From NCBI RefSeq assembly GCF_900460535.1, contig NZ_UHIL01000002.1, forward strand, positions 806,001 to 870,000: a stretch of DNA of 64,000 nt. Reading direction: 5' to 3'. Numbering within the stretch: the stretch's first letter is position 1; each line of letters begins with the position of its first letter. The notes beneath the pieces are model-generated. The model made no database searches and was not told the DNA's origin. It was given only the letters and a program-made list of their open reading frames with translations. Source of the stretch: Vibrio parahaemolyticus. Lineage in GTDB: Bacteria > Pseudomonadota > Gammaproteobacteria > Enterobacterales > Vibrionaceae. Shown piece after piece: positions 32,744 to 40,923 of the stretch. The translations under genes were made by a program, and so were the position numbers.

Positions 32744-33454
32744 TTACGTGTGTTGAGCAATAATCGAAAACAGCTCGTCAACCGTTCTTGCCACGTAATC
32801 TGGTTGCACGCTCCAATGCTCTGGCATCGCGCCGCTGTACGCTGCTGCAACGGCAATCACTTTACTTTGGCCACCCAACTGCTGTTCGATGTTGCGTGCG
32901 AATTGCGTGTCGGCTTCATGGTCACCGATGTATATCAGCTGTCGATTTTCTGCGTGACCAAAAATCGACTCAACGCATTTGATGCCACTGTACGCATCGG
33001 GCTTTTGATGCCCGTTCGAGACGTCATCATACCCGACGATGGATTTAAACGGCGCGCTGATGCCGTTGTCGGACAGCACTCGACGAATATTGCTTTGTGA
33101 GTTTTGAGAGCAAATGCCGTGAGGCAGCTGCGCAAACTCTTTAATAACGCCATCAATGCCTTCAAACAGGGTTACTGGTGTTTGGTTCTTCTCTTGATGC
33201 TCTGCCCATAAACCACCAGCTTTTAGCATTTCATCATGGGACATGCCGTAGTAATCCACGTAGAGCTCTTGCCAGTTTTTCGCCGCGTGGTTTGCGTAGT
33301 GATAGTTGGCTTCTGAATGGAGATATTTCGGTAAATTATCGCCAGTTAAATGCGGGGCTACGATGGATAAGATCGCTTTGGTGATGTCGATGTTTTTCGG
33401 TACAGAGTTTACGAGTGTCCCATCGTAATCCCACAATATGGCGTCTAATTTCAT
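32744..33454 (-). CDS. HAD hydrolase, phosphoglycolate-phosphatase-like
   Basis: A 236-residue HAD phosphatase of the Gph/PGMB group. Motif I D-Y-D-G-T-L-V-N-S lies at about residues 9-16. Motif II is in I-C-S-Q-N-S (about residue 114). A helical cap lies between them. Motif III is Y-I-G-D-H-E-A-D near residue 175. Substrates of this group include phosphoglycolate and various sugar phosphates; the sequence does not decide which. The DUF924 gene upstream on the same strand ends 25 bases before its start, so the two probably form an operon. Confidence 0.8.
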   Translation of the reverse strand: MKLDAILWDYDGTLVNSVPKNIDITKAILSIVAPHLTGDNLPKYLHSEANYHYANHAAKNWQELYVDYYGMSHDEMLKAGGLWAEHQEKNQTPVTLFEGIDGVIKEFAQLPHGICSQNSQSNIRRVLSDNGISAPFKSIVGYDDVSNGHQKPDAYSGIKCVESIFGHAENRQLIYIGDHEADTQFARNIEQQLGGQSKVIAVAAAYSGAMPEHWSVQPDYVARTVDELFSIIAQHT

Positions 33455-33479
33455 TCAACGTTCTCGTTGTTATTGATGG

Positions 33480-34016
33480 TTAAAAGCTGGAACCGGGTTG
33501 CTGCAAAAATGCTAACTCTTCAGGTGTGCTTTCTCTACCCAAGATGGCGTTGCGATGTGGGTAACGTCCAAATTGGTCGATGATGGCTTTGTGTTTTAGC
33601 TCAAAATCGTAGTTATTTTCAAGCCCTGATGCGCGAAACAATTTCTCAGCTTCGACATGAATGAGGCGAGATTCGCTGTGCATAAACGGCATGTACAAAA
33701 AGCTTAGCTGCTCAGGCGCTAATTCTTGATCGTGTCCTAACCGAATTGCTTCTTGAGCCAATGCTAATGCGAGCGGGTCTTGCGCAAACGCTTTTGGGGT
33801 GTTGCGATACACATTACGTGAAAACTGGTCGAGGACGATGATTTCGGCCAATCGTCCTTGTGCGCTGTCACGCCAATTAAACAGTTCACAACGAGCGGCT
33901 TGTTCTAGTACCGAGGCAAATCGTGACGCAATATGTTTGTCCAGTTCTGGGTTGTTTTCAAACCAGTTTTGAGGCGTTAGCTCCTCGAACCAGAACTTGA
34001 TGATTTGTTGATGCAT
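33480..34016 (-). CDS. DUF924 family protein
   Basis: A 178-residue all-helical protein. F-W-F-E-E-L-T-P-Q-N-W-F starts it. The core I-V-L-D-Q-F-S-R-N-V-Y-R and the F-L-Y-M-P-F-M-H-S-E and Q-F-G-R-Y-P-H-R-N-A-I-L-G-R segments are the classic DUF924 (YgfY/TPR-like) signatures. The family is widespread with no assigned biochemical role. It follows the M3 peptidase gene on the same strand but a terminator at 34046 separates them. It precedes a HAD phosphatase gene. Confidence 0.88.
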   Translation of the reverse strand: MHQQIIKFWFEELTPQNWFENNPELDKHIASRFASVLEQAARCELFNWRDSAQGRLAEIIVLDQFSRNVYRNTPKAFAQDPLALALAQEAIRLGHDQELAPEQLSFLYMPFMHSESRLIHVEAEKLFRASGLENNYDFELKHKAIIDQFGRYPHRNAILGRESTPEELAFLQQPGSSF

Positions 34017-34045
34017 GGCGCTTCCTTTTATTGTGCCTTAATAGC

Positions 34046-34072
34046 AAAAAGCCAGAAGCGTGACTTCTGGCT
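34046..34072 (-). terminator. Terminator after the M3 peptidase gene
   Basis: Nine-base stem AGCCAGAAG/CTTCTGGCT, loop of five. On the minus strand it is followed by TTTT(T)GC. Confidence 0.8.
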
Positions 34073-34081
34073 CTTGGCGTG

Positions 34082-35929
34082 TTATCGACCGTAAGTCTCT
34101 ACGATGTAACGTTCAAAATCGTCACACATTTGTTCGTCAGAGATGGCGTTGCTTGCCAGTTCTTTACTGCCGTCGACGACTTTAATCATCGCGTTTAGTG
34201 AAGCGACTGGTGCTCGTTTTCGCGTTGCAAGTGAGTCAATTTTCTTCTGCTGCACTTCCCACGCCTGTTCTGGGGATAGGTTACACACGTCTGCAAGGTA
34301 CTTGGCGTTAAAGCCTTCACCAGTCAGGCTGACAATGGTTTCGTTGTGCGACAAATGATTGCCTGCGTGCCAGTAGTGTTTTGCCAACAGAGGGCCAATT
34401 TCTGGGTTATCCGTCAGATAGCCAAACTTCTCAAGGAAGTATGCTCGGGTCTGGTACACCGCCATGTGCGCGAGTAGGTAACCTTGATACGCACAAGCCG
34501 CTTCGTCGGATAGCAAATGTGGAATCGCCATCAGTGGGCGAGGGCTGCATTCCAAACCAAGGATCTGTTTTTCACAATCGCGAGCCAGCTTAGTGATGCG
34601 CTCTGGTGTTAACTCGTCATCGCTCAGTTGATATAACGCGCGCTCAAAGTACGGCACAACCAAGATGCTACGTTCTTCGTAGGCTTTGAATGGTTGACGA
34701 CTGTTGATCATCGCTTGAATTGTCTCATCAGGAACCGAATTCCCTTCATCATCCAGTGCGTACTGTTTTAGCCAATCGGCATCGGTTAACAGGCTGTCAC
34801 AGAACATCGACTGAGTTTCTGCATAAGCCATTGAAGTCGGCGCAAACTCCTGCGAAAAACAAGGCGCATTCATTTTTACGTTCGCAAAGTGTGCTGCGTG
34901 GCCACCTTCGTGGAACAGCGTGTTTATGCCATCGTAGCCGCTGCCCACTTGGTCTGGTTTGGCATTGCTGGTGAAGTTCACCTGTGCTGCGACCCATTCG
35001 CCTTGATTGTAGAAAGAAGGGATCGGGCCGTGGCAGAACCCGTTCGGGTACTTACCTTTGCGGTCTAACAAATCCAGCGTTAGCGTCGCGCCAGAGTAAT
35101 CAATATTCAGACGACCAAACGATTCTACCCAGCGTCTCAGAGATTTAGAGAACGGCACGTATGGGTCAAGGTCACGCATGACGTCACCCGCGAACGAGTA
35201 AACAAAGTTGTAGCCTGTTAGTGCGCTTGCGCCTTTCTCTTTCGCCAAGTTTTCTAAGCTGTTTAGGTGCGCATCTCGCGTGCGTTGTTCGAAATCTTCC
35301 AAAATCTCGAATAGCTGCTCAGAGCTCATCTTTTCCGTTTTTTGCACGGAGTAATCAAAGAAGGTCGCATAACCCAGTGAGCGAGCGAACTGGTTGCGCA
35401 GTTTGATCAGTTCTATAAAGCCGTTTTGCAGTAGCCATTGTTCAAGGTTCAGCAACGCTTGATGAGCCGATTGGCGAACTTCTTCATGATTGCTGGTGCG
35501 AATGGTTGAGCTCAATACTGGCAGTGAACCTTCCACTTGCTTGCCGTTTTCATCGGTAAACGTTTGTACGTGGTTCTGTTTTTTCTCGAATAGTTCAGCT
35601 TCAAAGGCAATGAGCTGATTTTTCAACGCTTGTGCTTTTTCTCCCTCGATTGCGTGAGATTCAAACATCGCTAGCCAACCAGAAAGACCCGTAATGGTTT
35701 GCTGTTTCTCTTGTGGGTCGGTAATTGAGTCCGCGGCTTCAAGCTGTTGTTTGATGGCAGTAATTTGCTCGGCGTTGCTCAAAAAGCTTGTCCACGCCGT
35801 TTGTGCTTGCGTCGAGCCATCATGGTCATCGCTGATCCCCATGTAAGTTTCCCAAAAGAAATCTTCTTTGGTGCGGTGAATCGCGAGGTAACGTTGATTG
35901 AGGTCGTTGAGATAATCCGTTGCGGTCAT
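34082..35929 (-). CDS. M3-family oligopeptidase (zinc)
   Basis: A 615-residue cytoplasmic zinc peptidase. The motif L-F-H340-E-G-G-H344-A-A-H-F gives the two histidine ligands and catalytic glutamate; the third ligand should be a glutamate about 25 residues later (E-F-A-P-T-S-M-A-Y-A-E). The long helical N-terminal half and the Y-Q-T-R-A-Y-F C-terminal region fit the oligoendopeptidase F / M3 group. It degrades short peptides. The ATG at 35929 is preceded by an AAGGAT-type site. It has its own terminator. Exact subfamily and peptide specificity are not certain. Confidence 0.85.
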   Translation of the reverse strand: MTATDYLNDLNQRYLAIHRTKEDFFWETYMGISDDHDGSTQAQTAWTSFLSNAEQITAIKQQLEAADSITDPQEKQQTITGLSGWLAMFESHAIEGEKAQALKNQLIAFEAELFEKKQNHVQTFTDENGKQVEGSLPVLSSTIRTSNHEEVRQSAHQALLNLEQWLLQNGFIELIKLRNQFARSLGYATFFDYSVQKTEKMSSEQLFEILEDFEQRTRDAHLNSLENLAKEKGASALTGYNFVYSFAGDVMRDLDPYVPFSKSLRRWVESFGRLNIDYSGATLTLDLLDRKGKYPNGFCHGPIPSFYNQGEWVAAQVNFTSNAKPDQVGSGYDGINTLFHEGGHAAHFANVKMNAPCFSQEFAPTSMAYAETQSMFCDSLLTDADWLKQYALDDEGNSVPDETIQAMINSRQPFKAYEERSILVVPYFERALYQLSDDELTPERITKLARDCEKQILGLECSPRPLMAIPHLLSDEAACAYQGYLLAHMAVYQTRAYFLEKFGYLTDNPEIGPLLAKHYWHAGNHLSHNETIVSLTGEGFNAKYLADVCNLSPEQAWEVQQKKIDSLATRKRAPVASLNAMIKVVDGSKELASNAISDEQMCDDFERYIVETYGR

Positions 35930-36160
35930 TTTGATCCTTCAAATGGTTTCGTTATGTAGACAGTTGATTATTGCACGCTTGGCCGCGAGAAAGGAGCGAC
36001 AATCTCATTTGTCGATTTTGCATCGCGTAAACGTGATTTTACTATTTGTTTACATTTTAAATGGTTAGTAGGTTATTTGTTGTGGCGCACCTTACGTTTG
36101 GGCGCTGATGGTATACAATTTATAAAATTTCTTGTTGCAGTCGTACAAAGCGGAAACGAA

Positions 36161-36523
36161 ATGATAAATAAAGCAAAAATAACGTTGCTGACGCTAGGAG
36201 TGGTTTTAGCGGGATGTTCGTCAGTGACGGCTCCTAAAAAGGATGCCATTGAGAGTATTCAGCAAAAATGTGCGGTTATTCTGAGTAGTGATGTTTCTGA
36301 TGATCACCGTTGGCAGGTGTATAACGAGCTGATGCAGGAATATGCGGTACATGCCATTAAAACTCAGGCTCAACTTGACCGTTTTGAAGCGTTTGTTCAG
36401 CGAGTGCAAAGTGATGATTCAGGTCAGCTGATTACTGAGCTGATTGAAGTCACTGACTGGGGATGCTCAAACGGTAATTATCTTGAAGAGATGGATATGT
36501 TCATTCAAGAGGTTCAAAAGTAA
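36161..36523 (+). CDS. Small putative lipoprotein
   Basis: A 120-residue protein from the ATG at 36161. A longer reading from 36077 is less likely because the lipoprotein signal begins at this ATG (M-I-N-K-A-K-I-T-L-L-T-L-G-V-V-L-A-G-C-S-S). The lipobox L-A-G-C puts the lipidated cysteine at residue 19. The mature part is helical and polar, with two further cysteines (C-A-V-I and D-W-G-C). I do not recognise the family; it looks Vibrio-specific. It is monocistronic with a strong terminator. Serine after the cysteine suggests outer-membrane sorting. Confidence 0.65.
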   Translation: MINKAKITLLTLGVVLAGCSSVTAPKKDAIESIQQKCAVILSSDVSDDHRWQVYNELMQEYAVHAIKTQAQLDRFEAFVQRVQSDDSGQLITELIEVTDWGCSNGNYLEEMDMFIQEVQK

Positions 36524-36525
36524 AA

Positions 36526-36553
36526 AACCGAGCGTTAAGTCGCTCGGTTTTTT
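36526..36553 (+). terminator. Terminator after the small lipoprotein gene
   Basis: Nine-base stem AACCGAGCG/CGCTCGGTT, loop TTAAGT, T-rich tail starting three bases after the stop. Confidence 0.9.
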
Positions 36554-36606
36554 GTTTTTGTAGCACTCTTTTTTGTAGACTCTAGTGCGCTGGCTCGTCG
36601 GGACGT

Positions 36607-36780
36607 TTACTCTTCTGGGTACTCGCCCATACCCTCAGTTTTGCCTTCTGCTCTCCAGTGCTCATTGGCATCATAAGCTTCATCGCATAAGTCCACGGTG
36701 TAGCCCATTTCAGTAATTTCTTTCAAAGTGAGGTTGTCAGCAATTTTGGCAATTTCGCCCGCTTTATTACGCAATTCCAT
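36607..36780 (-). CDS. 57-residue acidic protein of unknown function
   Basis: The ATG at 36780 has an ideal GGAGG seven bases before it, which decides the start over an in-frame codon at 36837. The product begins M-E-L-R-N-K-A-G-E-I-A-K-I-A-D-N-L-T and ends G-M-G-E-Y-P-E-E. It has one cysteine and is soluble and acidic. I do not know the family. The strong ribosome site and clean composition make it a likely real gene. It faces the lipoprotein gene and precedes a 240-base gap with an AT-rich promoter region for cdaR. Confidence 0.55.
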   Translation of the reverse strand: MELRNKAGEIAKIADNLTLKEITEMGYTVDLCDEAYDANEHWRAEGKTEGMGEYPEE

Positions 36781-37020
36781 CGTGTTTCCTCCGTTATCGC
36801 TCGCTTGCAGCAACGTGACTACGACGCCTAGTAACAAGGCATCGAAGTCTCTTTGCTTTAAGTATATATCCCTCTGTTCAAAATGAAGGATTAAACCCTT
36901 TTTTATGTGTGGTTAAGGCGTAATGATTTGAGCTACGCCTGCAATTTGCATCGACAGCATCGCGATAGCACGCTATTTGTGATTTATTGAGTGATTTATT
37001 TATAAGTTTGGAAAATCGAA

Positions 37021-38163
37021 ATGGTGATTCTCGACCACTCCTTAGCACAGCAAATTGTTGATCGAACCATGTCCATCATTGGTCACAATGTGAATGTGAT
37101 GAACTCAGCAGGCATCATTATTGGTAGTGGCGATCCAAAACGCGTTGGGCAAGTGCATGATGGCGCGGTATTGGCGTTGAATCACGGCGATTCGCTAGAG
37201 CTGAATGAGCAGCAATGTTTGACGTTGCAGGGTGTCAAACCCGGAATCAATATGCTGTTGAAATTGCATGGTGACGTGGTCGGTATTGTTGGTGTGACAG
37301 GTGAGCCGGAGAAAATCCGAGATTTCGCCAAACTGGTCAAAATGACCGCTGAATTGACAATCGAGCAAGCTGCGCTGGTGGAAAAATTTCAGTGGGACAG
37401 ACGTCATCGCGAAGAGTTTATTCTGGCTTGGATCAATGGGAAACTGACCGATGAAGAGCTGAAAGATTGGGCGATGCGTCTTTCTATCGATGTTACTCAA
37501 CCACGGGTGGCAACGGTGATTGAAGTCTCGACGCCGTCCGCCTCAAAAAGCATGAAGAGTGTGCGCAATATTGTTGAGCTGCTTGAATACCCAGAGCGTA
37601 ACAACCTGGTTGCGATTGTCTCAGTGAATGAAATTGTGGTGCTGAAACCGTGTCATTCCGCCAAGCAGTGGGATAGCCAAATCGAAAGTGAACGCATTGA
37701 TAAGTTGATGTCACGTTTAAGCGATCACGATTCGCATACGTTTCACATTGCGCTAGGGCAGCTGTTTAATGAGCCTAAAGATGTCGCGTTGTCATACCAA
37801 AGCGCGAAGCAGGTATTAGCCATTGGCAAGCAATTCTACCCAGAGAAACGTAAGTACCTGTTCGATGAACTTCGTTTGCCTGTGCTGTTAGCGCCGTTGG
37901 CGGATATTTGGCAAGGTGAACAAATTATTGATGGCGTGAAACGGTTGAAAGAGAAAGACAAATCTGGGCAATTACTGAAAACCCTAGATGCGTTGTTTGA
38001 ATGCAATGGCAATGTGACAGAATGCTCTAAAATGCTGTTTATTCATCGGAACACACTGCGTTATCGGCTAGAAAAAATCACCGAGATAACAGGGCTGCCA
38101 ACCACCAATTTTGTGGGGTTAGCGGAGCTTTATATTGCGACTCGGCTCTCAAAAATGGCGTGA
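37021..38163 (+). CDS. cdaR: CdaR-type sugar-diacid regulator
   Basis: A 380-residue regulator. The N-terminal sugar-diacid recognition domain (about 1-135) starts L-A-Q-Q-I-V-D-R-T-M-S-I-I-G-H-N-V-N-V-M-N and contains I-I-G-S-G-D-P-x-R-V-G. A middle GGDEF-like CdaR domain follows. The C-terminal HTH_30 domain (about 325-378) has L-F-I-H-R-N-T-L-R-Y-R-L-E-K-I. CdaR activates glucarate, galactarate and glycerate genes, sensing glycerate or diacids. The next two genes encode a GntP permease and glycerate kinase, so this one is likely specific to glycerate use. A palindrome just after its stop is a good operator candidate. Confidence 0.9.
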   Translation: MVILDHSLAQQIVDRTMSIIGHNVNVMNSAGIIIGSGDPKRVGQVHDGAVLALNHGDSLELNEQQCLTLQGVKPGINMLLKLHGDVVGIVGVTGEPEKIRDFAKLVKMTAELTIEQAALVEKFQWDRRHREEFILAWINGKLTDEELKDWAMRLSIDVTQPRVATVIEVSTPSASKSMKSVRNIVELLEYPERNNLVAIVSVNEIVVLKPCHSAKQWDSQIESERIDKLMSRLSDHDSHTFHIALGQLFNEPKDVALSYQSAKQVLAIGKQFYPEKRKYLFDELRLPVLLAPLADIWQGEQIIDGVKRLKEKDKSGQLLKTLDALFECNGNVTECSKMLFIHRNTLRYRLEKITEITGLPTTNFVGLAELYIATRLSKMA

Positions 38164-38164
38164 T

Positions 38165-38182
38165 ATTGTGCATTTGCACAAT
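38165..38182. promoter_or_regulatory. Palindrome between cdaR and gntP, candidate CdaR operator
   Basis: ATTGTGCATTTGCACAAT: seven-base arms with a four-base centre, starting two bases after the cdaR stop. It is 140 bases upstream of the gntP-type start. A further hairpin TGAGTGAG/CTCGCTCA at 38270-38295 lies in the leader. Confidence 0.55.
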
Positions 38183-38321
38183 ACGCGTCATTTTTTGACC
38201 ACATCATTTGTCACTCCGCCTAAAGGAATTCTAAAGCAAACGATTAATAATTCATGCGTCCCTACATGTTGAGTGAGCCAACACGGACTCGCTCAGCAAA
38301 ATAAGAATAAATGGAGTTATC

Positions 38322-39674
38322 ATGAACCTTATATTAATCCTGCTCGGGGTGATCGCATTTATTGTGCTCACGACCACCAAATTCAAATTACATCCCTTTT
38401 TAGCGCTGATCATCGCGGCGTTCCTTGCGGCATTTGCTTACGGCTTACCGGCAGATAGCATTGCCAAAACCATTGCTTCTGGCTTTGGCGGCATCCTTGG
38501 TTACATTGGTTTGGTTATCGTTTTAGGTACCATCATCGGTGTTATTTTGGAGAAAAGCGGTGCGGCGATCACTATGGCCGATACGGTCATCAAAGTGTTG
38601 GGTGAGCGTTTCCCAACATTGACTATGAGCATCATCGGTTACATCGTTTCTGTTCCGGTATTTTGTGATTCAGGCTTTGTCATTCTGAACTCGCTAAAAG
38701 AATCACTCGCGAAGCGTTTAAAAACCTCAAGCGTTGCGATGAGTGTGGCGTTGGCAACTGGCCTATACGCAACGCACACGTTTGTGCCGCCAACTCCTGG
38801 CCCGATTGCCGCTGCGGGTAACTTAGGCCTGGAATCTAACCTTGGTTTAGTGATTGGTGTGGGTGTGTTTGTTGCAGCGGTTGCGGCGCTAGCAGGTATG
38901 TTGTGGGCGAACCGATTCCAAAATGTAGAACCAGATGGCATTGAAGCCGCAGATGAAATTCAGCATGATTGGCAAGCACTCAAAGCGTCTTACGGCAAAT
39001 TGCCAACGGCGAGCCAAGCATTCGCTCCTATTTTTGTTCCAATCTTATTGATCTGTTTTGGCTCTATCGCGAAATTCCCAAGCTTACCGCTGGGCGAAGG
39101 TTTTGTGTTTGATGTTCTGACTTTCTTAGGACAGCCACTAACTGCATTGGTGATTGGCCTGTTCCTTTCTGTTCGCCTACTCAAGTCAGACAACAAGATT
39201 GAAGAATTTGGCGAGCGAATCAGCCAAGGTATTACGGCTGCTGCGCCTATTCTTTTGATTACCGGTGCTGGTGGCGCATTTGGCGCGGTATTAAAAGCAA
39301 CGCCGCTAGGTGAATACTTGGGTACGACGCTATCGGCGCTGGGCGTGGGTATTTTCATGCCATTTATCGTTGCGGCTGCGCTAAAATCGGCGCAAGGTTC
39401 GTCAACGGTTGCACTGGTGACCACATCGGCTTTGGTTGCGCCTATGCTTACGCAATTGGGGCTAGATTCAGAAATGGGCCGCGTATTAACGGTGATGGCG
39501 ATCGGTGCAGGTGCGATGACGGTTTCTCATGCAAACGACAGCTTCTTCTGGGTAGTTTCGCAGTTTAGCCGCATGTCGGTGGGCTTAGCCTACCGCGCGC
39601 AAACCATGGCTACGCTCGTTCAAGGTGTCACGGCAATGGCATTGGTGTACATTTTGAGTCTCGTTCTCTTATAA
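38322..39674 (+). CDS. GntP-family permease, probable glycerate/gluconate transporter
   Basis: A 450-residue inner-membrane transporter with about 12-14 helices. The G-F-G-G-I-L-G-Y-I-G-L-V-I-V-L-G-T-I-I-G segment and the T-H-T-F-V-P-P-T-P-G-P-I-A-A-A signature are diagnostic of the GntP family. The end has A-H... S-H-A-N-D-S-F-F-W-V-V, also conserved. Placement between cdaR and glycerate kinase makes D-glycerate the likeliest substrate, although gluconate transporters share this fold. It is 16 bases from the kinase gene, with a GGAG ribosome site at its own start. Confidence 0.87.
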   Translation: MNLILILLGVIAFIVLTTTKFKLHPFLALIIAAFLAAFAYGLPADSIAKTIASGFGGILGYIGLVIVLGTIIGVILEKSGAAITMADTVIKVLGERFPTLTMSIIGYIVSVPVFCDSGFVILNSLKESLAKRLKTSSVAMSVALATGLYATHTFVPPTPGPIAAAGNLGLESNLGLVIGVGVFVAAVAALAGMLWANRFQNVEPDGIEAADEIQHDWQALKASYGKLPTASQAFAPIFVPILLICFGSIAKFPSLPLGEGFVFDVLTFLGQPLTALVIGLFLSVRLLKSDNKIEEFGERISQGITAAAPILLITGAGGAFGAVLKATPLGEYLGTTLSALGVGIFMPFIVAAALKSAQGSSTVALVTTSALVAPMLTQLGLDSEMGRVLTVMAIGAGAMTVSHANDSFFWVVSQFSRMSVGLAYRAQTMATLVQGVTAMALVYILSLVLL

Positions 39675-39690
39675 GTCTCTGGAAATACGT

Positions 39691-40827
39691 ATGAAAGTGG
39701 TAATTGCACCTGATTCATTTAAAGAAAGCTTAACCGCCAAACAAGTGAGCGAGGCGATCAAAACGGGTCTTGCTCGCGTATGGCAGGATGCCGAGTTTAT
39801 TACGGTTCCGGTCGCAGACGGTGGCGAAGGCACGGTTCAATCTTTGATAGATGCAACTCAAGGCGAACAAGTATTCACAGCAGTGACCGCGCCATTAGGG
39901 AATGATGTCGAAGCGTTTTATGGCATCCTCGGCGACGGCGAAACCGCGGTTATTGAAATGGCGGAGGCCAGTGGGCTGCACCTTGTGCCGAGTGACGCTC
40001 GCGACCCAAAACTGACCAGCAGCATTGGTACCGGACAGCTGATCAAACACGCGCTAGACAGAGGTATTCAACGCTTAATCATTGGTTTGGGCGGCAGCGC
40101 TACCAATGATGGTGGCGTGGGCATGTTGACCGCGTTGGGGGTAGCGTTTCTTGATGAATCTGGTCATGCAATTACCCCAAATGGAGGCGGGTTAGCGATG
40201 CTTGCCTCCATCGATATTTCTGGTCTTGACCCACGTTTAGCAACTTGCGAAGTGTTGGTAGCGTGCGATGTTGATAACCCACTCTGTGGCGACAAAGGCG
40301 CGTCGGCTATTTTTGGCCCGCAAAAGGGAGCGACGGCGTCAGACGTCACTCTGCTCGATAACGCATTACGCAAGTTTGGTGAGTTGACGGAACAAGTGAC
40401 GGGTAAGCACGTACTGACTCGTGAAGGGGCGGGTGCTGCTGGTGGTATGGGCGCGGCCTTGCTCGGGTACACGCCAGCACGTTTGCAACCGGGAATTCAG
40501 ATTGTGCTAGAAACGGTTAAGCTTGCTCAGCATGTTGCGGATGCGGATATCGTATTCACAGGCGAGGGTCGCATCGATCATCAAACCGCACATGGCAAAA
40601 CCCCGATGGGCGTTGCTAAGGTGGCCAAACAGTTTAATTTACCAGTCATTGCATTAGCAGGCTGTGTGGGCGACAACTATCAGGCGGTTTATGAGTGCGG
40701 AATTGATGCGGTGTTTGCTTGTGTACCAAGGGCGATGAGCTTATCTGAGGCCATGAAAGAGGCCGACGTCAACGTTGCTAATTTAGCCGAAAACGTCGCG
40801 AGAATATGGCAAATTAAGTCGCACTGA
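39691..40827 (+). CDS. Glycerate kinase (GarK/GlxK type)
   Basis: A 378-residue glycerate kinase of family type I (GarK/GlxK). It begins M-K-V-V-I-A-P-D-S-F-K-E-S-L-T-A and contains V-A-D-G-G-E-G-T-V, G-L-G-G-S-A-T-N-D-G-G-V-G-M, L-T-R-E-G-A-G-A-A-G-G-M-G and F-T-G-E-G-R-I-D-H-Q-T-A-H-G-K. It phosphorylates D-glycerate to 2-phosphoglycerate for glycolysis. With the permease and CdaR it forms a self-contained glycerate uptake and use module. No glucarate or galactarate dehydratase or tartronate reductase is visible here, so the module handles glycerate directly. A terminator follows. Confidence 0.93.
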   Translation: MKVVIAPDSFKESLTAKQVSEAIKTGLARVWQDAEFITVPVADGGEGTVQSLIDATQGEQVFTAVTAPLGNDVEAFYGILGDGETAVIEMAEASGLHLVPSDARDPKLTSSIGTGQLIKHALDRGIQRLIIGLGGSATNDGGVGMLTALGVAFLDESGHAITPNGGGLAMLASIDISGLDPRLATCEVLVACDVDNPLCGDKGASAIFGPQKGATASDVTLLDNALRKFGELTEQVTGKHVLTREGAGAAGGMGAALLGYTPARLQPGIQIVLETVKLAQHVADADIVFTGEGRIDHQTAHGKTPMGVAKVAKQFNLPVIALAGCVGDNYQAVYECGIDAVFACVPRAMSLSEAMKEADVNVANLAENVARIWQIKSH

Positions 40828-40846
40828 GGGCGATAACGATACGAGA

Positions 40847-40873
40847 AAACTCCACCTTTGCGTGGAGTTTTTT
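40847..40873 (+). terminator. Terminator after the glycerate kinase gene
   Basis: Nine-base stem AAACTCCAC/GTGGAGTTT, loop CTTTGC, T run overlapping the stem end. Confidence 0.85.
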
Positions 40874-40923
40874 GTTGTTACCTGTTTGCGTGTGTGGGCA
40901 TAAGTTCATTTAGCAAGAGCGAG

